A stretch of DNA of 64,000 nucleotides from contig JAFEBB010000002.1 of NCBI GenBank assembly GCA_018266075.1, positions 124,001 to 188,000 on the forward strand, read 5' to 3'. Both the position numbers and the translations under genes were made by a program. The notes beneath the pieces are model-generated. The model worked only from the letters and a program-made list of their open reading frames with translations, did no database searches and was not told the DNA's origin. The stretch's first letter is position 1; every line of letters starts with the position of its first letter. Source of the stretch: Deltaproteobacteria bacterium (lineage in GTDB: Bacteria; Myxococcota; Myxococcia; Myxococcales; SZAS-1). This document shows, piece after piece, positions 1 to 9,186 of this stretch.

Positions 1-860
1 ATGGTGTTGCCGCAGCCGTCGTCGGCGGTGGTGGAGCAGCTGTTGAGCTGGGCGCAGGTCTTGGGCGTACAGCAGCTGTTGCTGTGGCAGATCTCGCCGC
101 TCGCACAGGTGCCCGCGCAGTTGATGGTGTTGCCGCAGCCGTCGCTCGCCGTCGCGGAGCAGCTGTTGAGCTGGGCGCAGGTCTTGGGCGTGCAACAGCT
201 GTTGCTGTGGCAGATCTCGCCGCTCGCGCAGGTGCCCGCGCAGTTGAGGGTGTTGCCGCAGCCGTCGCTCGCCGTCGCGGAGCAGCTGTTGAGCTGGGCG
301 CAAGTCTTGGGCGTGCAGCACTTGCCGGTGCCGGTGTCGCAGATCTCGCTGCCCGAGCACGGGCTCGCCGAGCAGTCGATGGTGTTGCCGCAGCCGTCGC
401 TGACCACGCCGCACGCCGCGAGCTGGGCGCAGGTCTTGGGGGTGCAGCACTTGCCGGTGCCGGTGACGCAGATCTCGGCGCCCGTGCACGGGTTGGCCGA
501 GCAGTCGACGCTCACGCCGCAGCCGTCGTCCACGATGCCGCAGGCGTTGAGCTGGGCGCAGGTCTTGGGCGTGCAGCAGGTCTGCGTCGACGTCTGGCAG
601 ATCTCGCCGCCGGTGCACGAGCCCGAGCAGTTGATGGTGTTGCCGCAGCCGTCGCTCGCCGTGGCCGAGCAGGTGTTGAGCTGGCCGCAGGTCTTGGGCG
701 CGCAGCACTTCTCCGTCGAGGTGTCGCAGATCTCGCCGCCGGTGCAGGAGCCCGAGCAGTCGTGCGGCTTGCCGCAGCGGTCGACGGCGTTGTTGCTACA
801 CGTATTGAGGTCCGCGCAGGTCTGCGGGCTGCAGCAGGCGCCGGCGTCGGTGATGCAGAG
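1..860 (-). repeat. Tandem 123-129 bp coding repeats
   Basis: A conserved word (agctgggcg or a one-base variant) recurs at 46, 169, 292, 421, 550, 679 and 808. The spacings are 123, 123, 129, 129, 129 and 129 bp, all multiples of three. The units nearest the edge are almost identical in DNA. They encode the 41-43-residue Cys-rich modules of the gene above. Confidence 0.85.
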
Positions 861-1943
861 CTCGCCGGGGCCGCAGTTGTTGCTGCAGTCGAGCGTGCCG
901 CCGCAGCCGTCGGAGATGGTGCCGCACACGTCGCCGGCGTCGGCCTCGGCGCAGCTGCCGAAGGGCTTGCACGTCTGACAGATGCCGTCCTGGCAGACGA
1001 GCGGGTCATCGCAGCCGCCGCAGTCGAGCGCGGTGCCGCAGGCGTTGGAGGAGCTGCCGCAGCGCTTGCCGCCGCCGTCGAGCACGCACGCCGGGGGGAT
1101 CGCCGTGCCGCAGGTGCCGGTGTGCTCCGCGCCGCAGGTGAGCCCGCTCGGACAGGTGCCGCAGTCCAGCGTGCCGCCGCAGCCGTCCGACCAGGTGCCG
1201 CAGTCGTAGCCGAGGTCCGCGCAGTCCTTGTAGTGGCAGCGCGTGCAGGCGTGGGAGACGGCGTCGCACACGCCGCCGTCGCCGCCGCCGTCGGGGAGGC
1301 CGCAGGTGCCGCAGTCCAGCGTGCCGCCGCAGCCGTCGGGGTAGGTGCCGCAGGTGGCGTTGAGCGCGTCGCAGGTGGCGGGCTCGCAGGGGCCGCAGGT
1401 GTGCGTCTGGCCGTTGCACACGCCGCCGTCGCAGAGGCCGCAGAACACGGCGCCGTTGCACTGGTCGAGGATGTAGCCGCAGGTCGCGCCCGAGTACGCG
1501 CAGGCGTCGGACGGCAGCTGGCAGGAGTGCGCCACCGCGTCGCAGACGTAGGGCGCGGTGCAGGTGCCGCAGTCCAGCGTGCCGCCGCAGCCGTCGGAGT
1601 AGCTGCCGCAGCCGGCGGGCAGCTGCGGGCAGGTCTTGCGCGTGCAGCTCACGCAGGTGTTGGTGCCGGGATCGCACGCGCCGCCGTCGCAGGTGCCGCA
1701 GGTGAGGATCCCGCCGCAGCCGTCGGAGAGGGTGCCGCAGGTGGCGTGCTGGCCTTCGCAGGTGTGCTTGACGCAGCCGCCGTCCCCGCTGCCGCCGTCG
1801 TGGTGGCCGCCGTCGCCGCCGCCGCCGCCGGTGGTCGCGCCGCCGTCGAGGTCGTGGCCTGCGGGCGACTTGCTGCACGAGCAGCCTGCGCCGAATGCCG
1901 CCGCCACCAAACCCAGCGCCGCGAGGAAGCGCACCGTGCGCAT
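1..1943 (-). CDS. Cys-rich tandem-repeat lipoprotein, 3' end beyond the window
   Basis: I translated this minus-strand gene from the sequence; it starts with ATG at 1943 and stays open to base 1, so its C-terminus is missing (at least 647 residues are present). The first 21 residues form a lipoprotein signal ending in A-G-C (Cys21), followed by a Gly/Asp/His-rich spacer. The rest is a chain of Cys-rich modules. The first half has irregular modules with the motif DGCGGTLDCGTC. The part nearest the edge has regular 41-43-residue modules with the pattern PKTCAQLN..C, DGCGNT..C and GEIC. Modules of this kind are common in myxobacterial secreted proteins and are presumably disulfide-stabilised surface domains; no enzymatic residues are seen. 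The function is unknown. The strongly periodic shadow frames on the other strand come from this repetition. Confidence 0.82.
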   Translation of the reverse strand, partial: MRTVRFLAALGLVAAAFGAGCSCSKSPAGHDLDGGATTGGGGGDGGHHDGGSGDGGCVKHTCEGQHATCGTLSDGCGGILTCGTCDGGACDPGTNTCVSCTRKTCPQLPAGCGSYSDGCGGTLDCGTCTAPYVCDAVAHSCQLPSDACAYSGATCGYILDQCNGAVFCGLCDGGVCNGQTHTCGPCEPATCDALNATCGTYPDGCGGTLDCGTCGLPDGGGDGGVCDAVSHACTRCHYKDCADLGYDCGTWSDGCGGTLDCGTCPSGLTCGAEHTGTCGTAIPPACVLDGGGKRCGSSSNACGTALDCGGCDDPLVCQDGICQTCKPFGSCAEADAGDVCGTISDGCGGTLDCSNNCGPGELCITDAGACCSPQTCADLNTCSNNAVDRCGKPHDCSGSCTGGEICDTSTEKCCAPKTCGQLNTCSATASDGCGNTINCSGSCTGGEICQTSTQTCCTPKTCAQLNACGIVDDGCGVSVDCSANPCTGAEICVTGTGKCCTPKTCAQLAACGVVSDGCGNTIDCSASPCSGSEICDTGTGKCCTPKTCAQLNSCSATASDGCGNTLNCAGTCASGEICHSNSCCTPKTCAQLNSCSATASDGCGNTINCAGTCASGEICHSNSCCTPKTCAQLNSCSTTADDGCGNT

Positions 1944-2042
1944 CGCCAACTCCCAAGTAAGCCCCGCAAAGAGTCTAGCCCGAGCCCGCGCGACCACGGC
2001 AGCCACGATGTGGGTCCGAAATGTTTGGCAGTGGTGAAATCG

Positions 2043-2402
2043 CTACCGCTTCTTGCGTCGCGCGGCGGGCTTCTTCTTGGCCGTGCCCAGCGCGTAGCTC
2101 TCGGTGAAGAGCGCGCGGAGCAGCTTGGCGCTGGGAATGCCCGAGCCCGGGATGAGCAGCGCCTCGGGCGCGCGCGGGTAGCGGGTGATCCGCGGGTCGC
2201 GATCCAGCCAGTGCTCGGCGTGCGCGGGCTCGAGCTGCACCGCGAGCACGCCCTCGCCGTCCGCGTCGCGCAGGGTGGCAAAGAGCTTGCCGCGGGCCTT
2301 GAAGGCGATGCTGTCGAAGTGCGTGCCTTCGGTGGCGTCGGGGAGGGTGGGGAGGAGCTTGCGGAGCTCCTTCAAGATCGACGCGTGGGTGAGCTTGGGC
2401 AT
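2043..2402 (-). CDS. MmcQ/YjbR family protein
   Basis: This 119-residue protein resembles the MmcQ/YjbR family, small cytoplasmic proteins with a CyaY-like fold often described as DNA-binding. Family-like features are an N-terminal helix rich in Leu, the segment EGTHFDSIAFKARGKLFATL, and a C-terminal block beginning near SAKLLRALFTESYAL. The tail is strongly basic (KKKPAARRKKR), which fits nucleic-acid contact. I chose the ATG at 2402 because translation further upstream is low-complexity shadow sequence. The gene lies 7 bp downstream of the tethered lipoprotein gene on the same strand, so the two may share a transcript. The true role of the family is not settled. Confidence 0.8.
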   Translation of the reverse strand: MPKLTHASILKELRKLLPTLPDATEGTHFDSIAFKARGKLFATLRDADGEGVLAVQLEPAHAEHWLDRDPRITRYPRAPEALLIPGSGIPSAKLLRALFTESYALGTAKKKPAARRKKR

Positions 2403-2409
2403 GGTTGCG

Positions 2410-3732
2410 TCAGAGCGCGGACGTGCTCGCTGCGCCGACCCAAAGATCGCTGGCGATGGACTGCAACAGGCATCCACTTCCGTCGAGCGTGCTGACCTGC
2501 ACGATGTTGCCGGCGTGCGAGAAGCCGAAGACGTCGGTGCCGTTCGTGGCGATGCCGTAGAGGCTGCCGTAGCTGGTGTGGGCGGCGTCCGAGCAGGTCG
2601 GCGCCTTGACGATCTGGCCAATGACCGACTGGATCACGGCCTGCGTCCCCGCGGTCGCCACCAGGCTGAGATCGATCTCGACGAGCGTGTCGGTGGTGCT
2701 GCAGCCCGTGGCGCTGGGCGGGTTGGGGCAGTCGCGCACGGTGGCAAGGCCCACGTTGCTTCCATTCCTGGAGAAGAAGGCGATGTCGCCCGAGAGCTCC
2801 CAGGGCTTGCCCGCATTCGCGTAGGTGTTGCCGTGGCCGTCGTTCGCCGGGACGGTGCCGAACGTCCCGTGCTGCGTGAGCTGGACACTGCCCGCGACGA
2901 TCTCGAGCGCCCAGAGCTCTCCGGCCGTGTCGGCCGCCACGAGCACCTCGCTGTTGGGATCGATCACGCCTGCGGGGGCGAAGGTCAGCCCGTAGAAGGT
3001 CGCGCTGCCGGCCGGCAGCGCATAGGTGGCCGCGCAGTGGACGGTCCCCGGTGCGCTGGAGATGTCGAGTTGGTACACGTCGTGCGCGCTGACGGCCCAC
3101 AGCTCTCCGGCTGCATTCACGGCGAGGTCGATCATGGCCGTGTCCTGGCCCGCGCCGCCGATGCAGTCGAAGGCGCCAAGCGCGGTGGGCGCCACTGCGG
3201 GCTGGCTCGAGTCGAGCTCGAAGAGGTTGGTGTTGGTGTGCGCGTAGATCGCGATGCCCGTTGTTCCGGACGAGCCGCTGCTTCCCGAGCTGCTGCCGCT
3301 CGAGCTCGATGCGGTGGAGCTGCTGCCGCTCGAGCTCGACGAACCCGAGGTCCCGCTGCTCGAGCTCACCGTCGACGACGAGCCGCTGCTCGAGCTCACA
3401 GTCGACGACGAGCCGCTGCTCGCGGAGCTGCTGGACGAACCCGTCGACGACGCGCTGCTGCTCGCCGAGCTGCTGGAGGAACCCGTCGACGACGCGCTGC
3501 TGCCCGTGCTGGCCGCGCTGGAGCTTCCGGAGGTCGACGTCGCGGACGAGGCCGAGCTCGTCGAGGCTCCGGTGCCCGTGCTCGCGCCCGATGCTGCGGT
3601 TCCCGAGGTGCCGGTGCCGTGGGCGCCCGCGCCGGTCGAGCTCGAGCTCGAGCTGGAGGTGCTCGCCGATGAGCCGCAACCCAAAGCGAACGCGAGGGTC
3701 ACGAGGAAGAGGGCCGAGAGGTTGCGCAGCAT
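2410..3732 (-). CDS. Ser-rich tethered lipoprotein with a propeller-like C-terminal domain
   Basis: The 440-residue product begins with a lipoprotein signal peptide ending ALGC (Cys19). Residues ~20-165 are almost only Ser, Thr, Gly and Ala and form a flexible tether. The remaining ~275 residues have regularly spaced beta-type segments such as LWAVSAHDVYQLD, LWALEIVAGSV and the final YGIATNGTDVFGFSHAG, as in WD/NHL-like propellers that follow a quantity along a chain. No catalytic motif is visible. The protein is probably anchored in a membrane with its folded domain held away from the surface. It is one of about a dozen similarly built lipoproteins here. Confidence 0.85.
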   Translation of the reverse strand: MLRNLSALFLVTLAFALGCGSSASTSSSSSSSTGAGAHGTGTSGTAASGASTGTGASTSSASSATSTSGSSSAASTGSSASSTGSSSSSASSSASSTGSSSSSASSGSSSTVSSSSGSSSTVSSSSGTSGSSSSSGSSSTASSSSGSSSGSSGSSGTTGIAIYAHTNTNLFELDSSQPAVAPTALGAFDCIGGAGQDTAMIDLAVNAAGELWAVSAHDVYQLDISSAPGTVHCAATYALPAGSATFYGLTFAPAGVIDPNSEVLVAADTAGELWALEIVAGSVQLTQHGTFGTVPANDGHGNTYANAGKPWELSGDIAFFSRNGSNVGLATVRDCPNPPSATGCSTTDTLVEIDLSLVATAGTQAVIQSVIGQIVKAPTCSDAAHTSYGSLYGIATNGTDVFGFSHAGNIVQVSTLDGSGCLLQSIASDLWVGAASTSAL

Positions 3733-3919
3733 GGGTTCACTCCGTGTGCGACGACTCCCTTAGCAGAACCGGAGCCCAGGTCGTGGGAAACGACCACGCC
3801 ACCATTTCCCCCCGCCGCCAAACCGCCAATCGACAACTCGAATCGAGCAACACATTGCCACACGCGCCGATAACGAGTGCTGTCCGCGCCACCTGCGCGG
3901 GACATCCCAGGAGATCACC

Positions 3920-5569
3920 ATGGCGCGGACGCTCGCCCTCGCAGGCGTGGGTGCACTCGTGTTGTCGCTGGCGGCCTGTGGCACCGGCAAGCTCGAGGCT
4001 GGCACCGCTGGAACCCACCTCGACGCGGAGACCGGCGACATCACCGGCGGCATTTGCCCCGGCTCCGACACCGTTCAGGGCATCGACGTCTCCGAGTTCC
4101 AGGGCGGCATCAACTGGGGCGCGGTGAAGGCCTCGGGCATGACCTTCGCCATCGCCCGCGTGGGCGACGGCAGCTACCAGGACCCCACCTTCGCGGGGAA
4201 CTGGTCGGGCATGAAGAGCGCGGGCCTCATCCGCGGCGCGTACCAGTTCTTCGAGCCCGGCGAGGACGCCACCGCGCAGGCGAACGACGTCATCGCCAAG
4301 GTCGGTCGTCTCGGCGTGGGCGACCTGCCAGTGATGCTCGACATGGAGGTCACCGGCGGCCAGTCGCCTGCGACGATCACCGCCAAGATCCACACCTGGG
4401 TCGACGCCATCACTGCGGGCACGGGCAAGAGGCCCTTCATCTACACCGGCGCGTACTTCTGGGACGGCAACGTGAAGAGCAGCGACTTCGCCTCGCTCGC
4501 GCTCGACGTGGCCTGGTACGGCACCAACTGCCCCGGCGTGCCCAACGCCTGGGCCGCGAGCGGCTGGACGTTCCACCAGTACACCTCGACGGGCCGCGTG
4601 GGCGGCATCTCCGGCAACGTGGACGTGGACCTCTTCAACGGCTCGCTCTCGCAGCTCCAGGCCTTCGCCGGCGGCGGCTCGGGCAGCGTGGGCAGCGGCC
4701 TGCGCGCGGTGGCCTTCCAGGCCAACACCACCGACCTCTGGACCGTCATCAACGGCGCGGCCACCGACTGGAGGCTGGGCATGATGCCCGGCACCAGCCC
4801 CGCCATCTGCGTGCTCGCCAACGGCGGCTACGAGGTCGCCTTCCAGGCCAACACCGGCGACCTCTGGACCGTGGGCAGCGCCGGCAACACCGACTGGAAG
4901 CTGGGCATGATGAAGGGCTCCAGCCCGAGCATCACCGCGCTCGCCGGTGGCGGCTTCGAGGTCGCCTTCGAGGCGAACACCACGGATCTCTGGACCGCGG
5001 GCTCGGCCGGCGTCACCGACTGGAGGCTGGGCATGATGAGCGGCACCAGCCCGAGCATCGCGGGCCTGCCCGGCGGCGGCTTCGAGGTCGCGTTCGAGGC
5101 CAACACGACGGACCTGTGGACCGCGGGCTCGGCCGGCACCACCGACTGGAAGCTCGGCATGTACAAGGGCACCAGCCCGGCCATCACCGCGCTGCCCAGC
5201 GGCGGCTTCGAGGTCGCGTTCCAGGCGAACACGACGGATCTCTGGACCGTGGGCAACGCCGGCAACACCGACTGGAAGCTGGGCATGATGCCCGGCTCGA
5301 GCCCGAGCATCGCCGCGCTGGCGAACGGCGGCTTCGAGGCCGCGTTCGAGGCCAACACCACCGACCTCTGGACGGCCGGCACCGCGGGCGTGAGCGACTG
5401 GAAGCTGGGGATGATGAGCGGCACGAGCCCGAGCATCGTGGCCCTGCCGGGGAGCGGCTTCGAGATCTCCTTCGAGGCCAACACCACCGATCTCTGGACC
5501 GTGGGCAACGCGAACTTCACCGACTGGAAGCTCGGCATGTACAACGGCACCAGCCCCGCCGGCGGCTAG
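3920..5569 (+). CDS. GH25-type lysozyme lipoprotein with seven C-terminal repeats
   Basis: The 549-residue protein has a clear lipobox (LAAC, Cys20). Residues ~50-245 match glycoside hydrolase family 25 (N,O-diacetylmuramidase), which cuts the MurNAc-GlcNAc bond of peptidoglycan. The hallmarks are GIDVSEFQ (Asp56), MLDMEV (Asp141, Glu143) and NVDVDLFNG near the domain end. From residue 262 seven copies of a 42-residue repeat follow, each with AFQANTTDLWTVG and DWKLGMM; the last is truncated. Seven beta-rich repeats of this length suggest a lectin-like beta-propeller. The SD is good (aggaga, 5-8 bp before the ATG). The lipid anchor suggests the lysozyme works on the cell surface, either in wall remodelling or against prey or competitors. 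The enzyme assignment is firm; the propeller is inferred. Confidence 0.93.
   Translation: MARTLALAGVGALVLSLAACGTGKLEAGTAGTHLDAETGDITGGICPGSDTVQGIDVSEFQGGINWGAVKASGMTFAIARVGDGSYQDPTFAGNWSGMKSAGLIRGAYQFFEPGEDATAQANDVIAKVGRLGVGDLPVMLDMEVTGGQSPATITAKIHTWVDAITAGTGKRPFIYTGAYFWDGNVKSSDFASLALDVAWYGTNCPGVPNAWAASGWTFHQYTSTGRVGGISGNVDVDLFNGSLSQLQAFAGGGSGSVGSGLRAVAFQANTTDLWTVINGAATDWRLGMMPGTSPAICVLANGGYEVAFQANTGDLWTVGSAGNTDWKLGMMKGSSPSITALAGGGFEVAFEANTTDLWTAGSAGVTDWRLGMMSGTSPSIAGLPGGGFEVAFEANTTDLWTAGSAGTTDWKLGMYKGTSPAITALPSGGFEVAFQANTTDLWTVGNAGNTDWKLGMMPGSSPSIAALANGGFEAAFEANTTDLWTAGTAGVSDWKLGMMSGTSPSIVALPGSGFEISFEANTTDLWTVGNANFTDWKLGMYNGTSPAGG
4703..5566 (+). repeat. Seven 126-bp coding repeats
   Basis: Residues 262-549 of the GH25 gene consist of seven head-to-tail 42-residue units. 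The sixth residue alternates between Gln and Glu (AFQAN/AFEAN), and the GTSP/GSSP turn is kept in every unit. The last unit stops after 36 residues. The DNA copies are diverged but in register. Confidence 0.92.
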
Positions 5570-5974
5570 TCAGCGCCAGCCGCGCGCCTCGACGAGCGCG
5601 GCCACGCGAGCTCGAAGCTCGTCGCGAATCTGCCGCACGCGATCGATCGGCTGGCCCTTCGGATCCTCGAGGGGCCAGTCGTCGCGTTCCAGGCCGGGCA
5701 CGACCGGACAGGCGTCGCCGCAGCCCATGGTGATGAGCAGCGTCGCGCCTTCGGCGAGCCCGGTGGTGAGCCGCTTCGGCTGCGCGCTCGCGAGATCAAT
5801 CCCCACCTCGCGCATCGCGTCGACGACCTCGGGGTGCACGCGAGGACCCGGCTGCGTTCCGGCGGAGAGCGCTCGCGCGCGCTCGGGTGACGCGAGCGCG
5901 TTGAAGAACGCGGCGGCCATCTGCGAGCGCCCGGCGTTATGGACGCAGGCGAAGATCACCGTCGACGGCTTCAC
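5570..5974 (-). CDS. arsC: Arsenate reductase, thioredoxin-coupled type
   Basis: This 134-residue protein belongs to the low-molecular-weight phosphatase-like arsenate reductases, which reduce arsenate to arsenite using thioredoxin. The P-loop CVHNAGRSQ supplies the nucleophile Cys10. The two resolving cysteines Cys85 and Cys89 lie in TMGCGDACP, the spacing known for this class. I chose the GTG at 5974 because it overlaps the aqpS stop as GTGA and starts four residues before the first beta strand. A longer reading from 6028 adds only an Arg/Ala-rich extension. It is the third gene of a coupled arsR-aqpS-arsC operon, so arsenite made here would leave through the channel encoded just upstream. 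Confidence 0.93.
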   Translation of the reverse strand: MKPSTVIFACVHNAGRSQMAAAFFNALASPERARALSAGTQPGPRVHPEVVDAMREVGIDLASAQPKRLTTGLAEGATLLITMGCGDACPVVPGLERDDWPLEDPKGQPIDRVRQIRDELRARVAALVEARGWR

Positions 5975-6663
5975 GGCGCGGGCTCGGGGACGACATCCGT
6001 TGACGGCCGCGCAACCGGCGCGAGCCACGCGAAGAGCGCCGTGGCCGCGAACGCGCCCGCGAGCTGCGCAGCGATGAAGCCGGGCGCGTCAACCGGCCGG
6101 ATGCCCGCGAAGGTGTGGGTCGCCGCGCGCGCGAGCGTGACTGCGGGGTTCGCGAACGACGTCGACGACGTGAACCAGTACGCCGCCACGATGTACGCGG
6201 CGACCGCGAAGGGCACCGCCTTCGGCCGCGAGCGCGCGCAGCCCCAGATTGTCGCCAGCAATCCGAACGTGGCGATGAACTCGCTGAAGAGCTGTGCGGG
6301 CCCGGCGCGCACGTGCTCGGAGGCGACATAGAGCGGCTCGCCGAACATCACGTGCGCCGCCGCAACGCCCGCGAACGCACCCACGAGCTGCGCGGCCAGA
6401 TACCCCGGCACCTCGCGCCACGACACGCCGCCTTGCCACGCATCGGCGAGCGTCACCGCGGGATTGAAGTGCGCGCCCGAGGTCGGTCCGAAGGTGAGAA
6501 TCAGCGCGACCAGCCCCGCGCCCGTGGCCAGAGAGTTCGCCAAGAGCGCCACCGCGTCGGTGCCCCCGTCGAGGCGCTTGCCCATGATCCCCGAGCCGAC
6601 CACCGTTGCCAGCAGCAGCGCCGTGCCCACGCCCTCGGCAACCGCCCGACGCGCGGGGCTCAC
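5971..6663 (-). CDS. aqpS: AqpS-like aquaglyceroporin (arsenite channel)
   Basis: A 230-residue major intrinsic protein with six hydrophobic segments and the two half-helix motifs HFNPAV (Asn67) and FANPAV (Asn172). Ordinary aquaporins have Arg right after the second NPA. Here it is Val, which opens the selectivity filter and is also a feature of Sinorhizobium AqpS, the channel that replaces ArsB in the arsR-aqpS-arsC-arsH operon. The start GTG at 6663 overlaps the arsR stop (GTGA), and the gene end overlaps arsC in the same way. The likely role is downhill export of arsenite formed by ArsC. No arsB, arsP or acr3 gene is present in the window. Confidence 0.93.
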   Translation of the reverse strand: MSPARRAVAEGVGTALLLATVVGSGIMGKRLDGGTDAVALLANSLATGAGLVALILTFGPTSGAHFNPAVTLADAWQGGVSWREVPGYLAAQLVGAFAGVAAAHVMFGEPLYVASEHVRAGPAQLFSEFIATFGLLATIWGCARSRPKAVPFAVAAYIVAAYWFTSSTSFANPAVTLARAATHTFAGIRPVDAPGFIAAQLAGAFAATALFAWLAPVARPSTDVVPEPAP

Positions 6664-7025
6664 GCGCACGCTCCCGGGCCACGAACCTTCAAGAGCCGCT
6701 CCACGTCGCGGCGAAGCACGTCGCGCTTGGCGAAGCTGCGCGCGAGGCTCTGGAGCTGGCTCTGGCTGAGCAAGTCGGGGTGCTTCGCGAGCAGGAAGTA
6801 GACCCAGCTCCCTTCGCGGCGCCGCTCGAGCACGCCCGCATTGACCAGGATGCCCAGCGCCCGCGAGGCGTTCGGTTGCGTCAGCCCGAGCGCTTCCTCC
6901 ACGTGGCACACGCAAAGCTCTCCGTGCGAGAGCAGGGCGACGATGCGCACGCGCGTCTCGTCGGCCAGGGCCTTGAAGACGCGGGTGAGCGGCGCGACGT
7001 CGAGTTGGGCGCGGGCGGATCGCAT
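6660..7025 (-). CDS. arsR: ArsR family metalloregulator
   Basis: This 121-residue winged-helix repressor has the ArsR layout: FKALADETRVRIVALL, then ELCVCHVEE holding Cys38 and Cys40, and the recognition helix TQPNASRALGILVNAG. The Cys-x-Cys pair matches the arsenite site of E. coli ArsR, but its third cysteine is absent here. Cys120 at the C-terminus is the only other cysteine and could be the third ligand (inference). It is the first gene of the ars operon and probably represses it until As(III) binds. The ATG at 7025 lies six bases downstream of an 18-bp palindrome, which supports autoregulation. Confidence 0.94.
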   Translation of the reverse strand: MRSARAQLDVAPLTRVFKALADETRVRIVALLSHGELCVCHVEEALGLTQPNASRALGILVNAGVLERRREGSWVYFLLAKHPDLLSQSQLQSLARSFAKRDVLRRDVERLLKVRGPGACA

Positions 7026-7030
7026 GGAGA

Positions 7031-7048
7031 CATGCAGATATCCGCATG
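7031..7048. promoter_or_regulatory. Candidate ArsR operator
   Basis: The sequence catgcagatatccgcatg is an 18-bp palindrome with a single mismatched pair. It lies six bases upstream of the arsR start codon and 22 bases past the end of the LysR gene. ArsR/SmtB repressors typically bind such AT-centred inverted repeats over their own promoter. The assignment is by position and symmetry only. Confidence 0.6.
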
Positions 7049-7069
7049 CCGGGTTGTCCGCAAGCCCCG

Positions 7070-7972
7070 TCAGTTTGCCCGTGCGAGCTCCTTGGCGGCA
7101 TCCACGAACGCGCGCAGCGCCGGCGAGCTCTGGGCGCGGCTGGGGAAATAGAGGAAGAAGCCGGGCACCGTGGGCGCGTAGTCCTCGAGCACGATCTCCA
7201 GCTTGCCCTTCTGGATGAGCTCGGCGGCGCCGAGCTCTGGCACGTAGGCGAGGCCCACGCCGCGCTCGGCGAGCGTCAGCCGGAGCGCGCTGTCGTTGGC
7301 GATGACGCCGCCGCGCACCGGAATCCGCCACGTGCGCCGGCCGCGCTCCAGCTCCCAGGCGTAGAGCGCGCCCGTGGTCTGCGAGCGCAGGCCGATGCAG
7401 TCGTGCTGGAGCAGGTCTTCCGGACGCTGCGGCCGGCCCCGACGCGCGAGGTACCTCGGCGCGCCGACAATGAGGAAGCGGAAGCTCTCGGTGAGCCGCA
7501 CCTGCACCATGTCGCGCTCGATGGACTCGCTCAGCCGCACGCCTGCGTCGTAGCCCTCGCCGATGAGATCCACGAGCCGCTCTTCGACCACGACCTCCAC
7601 TTCGACGCGCGGATGGCGGACGCGGAACCCGGGCAGCACCGGCGTGAACAAGCCCAGCGCCGAGCGCGGCACCGAGAGCTTCACCCGGCCCACGAGCTCG
7701 CCGGGCTGGGCCGAGACGTCCTGGAGGGCGGCGTCGAGCTGGCCGAGCGCGGGCCCGGCGCGCTCGACGAGGCGTCGACCCGCGTCCGTGAGCGCGACGC
7801 TTCGGGTGGTCCGGGTGAAGAGCACCACCCGCAGCGCTCCCTCCAGCTGCTTCACCGACTGGCTCACCGCCGAGGGCGACACGCCCAGCTCGCGCGCCGC
7901 CGCGGTGAAGCCACGGAAGCGGGCGACCGTCAGGAACACGTTCAGCGAGGGGAGGAGCGCGTTGGGGACCAT
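7070..7972 (-). CDS. LysR family transcriptional regulator
   Basis: The 300-residue protein has a typical LysR N-terminal winged helix (FLTVARFRGFTAAARELGVS, then PSAVSQSVKQLE) and a periplasmic-binding-protein-like effector domain from about residue 90. The subgroup containing EERLVDLIGEGYDAGVRL is often linked to oxidoreductases. It is divergent from the aldo/keto reductase gene; the 133-bp gap holds a perfect 7-5-7 inverted repeat containing a T-N11-A LysR box. The most likely job is control of that reductase and of its own synthesis. The effector cannot be predicted. Confidence 0.93.
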   Translation of the reverse strand: MVPNALLPSLNVFLTVARFRGFTAAARELGVSPSAVSQSVKQLEGALRVVLFTRTTRSVALTDAGRRLVERAGPALGQLDAALQDVSAQPGELVGRVKLSVPRSALGLFTPVLPGFRVRHPRVEVEVVVEERLVDLIGEGYDAGVRLSESIERDMVQVRLTESFRFLIVGAPRYLARRGRPQRPEDLLQHDCIGLRSQTTGALYAWELERGRRTWRIPVRGGVIANDSALRLTLAERGVGLAYVPELGAAELIQKGKLEIVLEDYAPTVPGFFLYFPSRAQSSPALRAFVDAAKELARAN

Positions 7973-7995
7973 GCGCCGAGGCTACTCTTTGAGAT

Positions 7996-9083
<1,088 letters not shown>

Positions 9084-9186
9084 GTCGCTGCGCGAGCGAG
9101 CGGGAGGGCGCCCGGGGGAGCTTGCCATCTCGACGAGGGGTTCCCACCTGCGTGGTGGACCGTCGTGTCGAGAGGCAGGCCAAAAC

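Noticed and set aside
1-978. Plus-strand open frame rich in Val/Leu/Gln/Pro
   Set aside because: It is the mirror of the 123-129 bp Cys-rich repeats on the minus strand; no SD or fold is visible.
4703-5566. Regular repeats as a CRISPR array
   Set aside because: They are 126-bp in-frame coding units without unique spacers.
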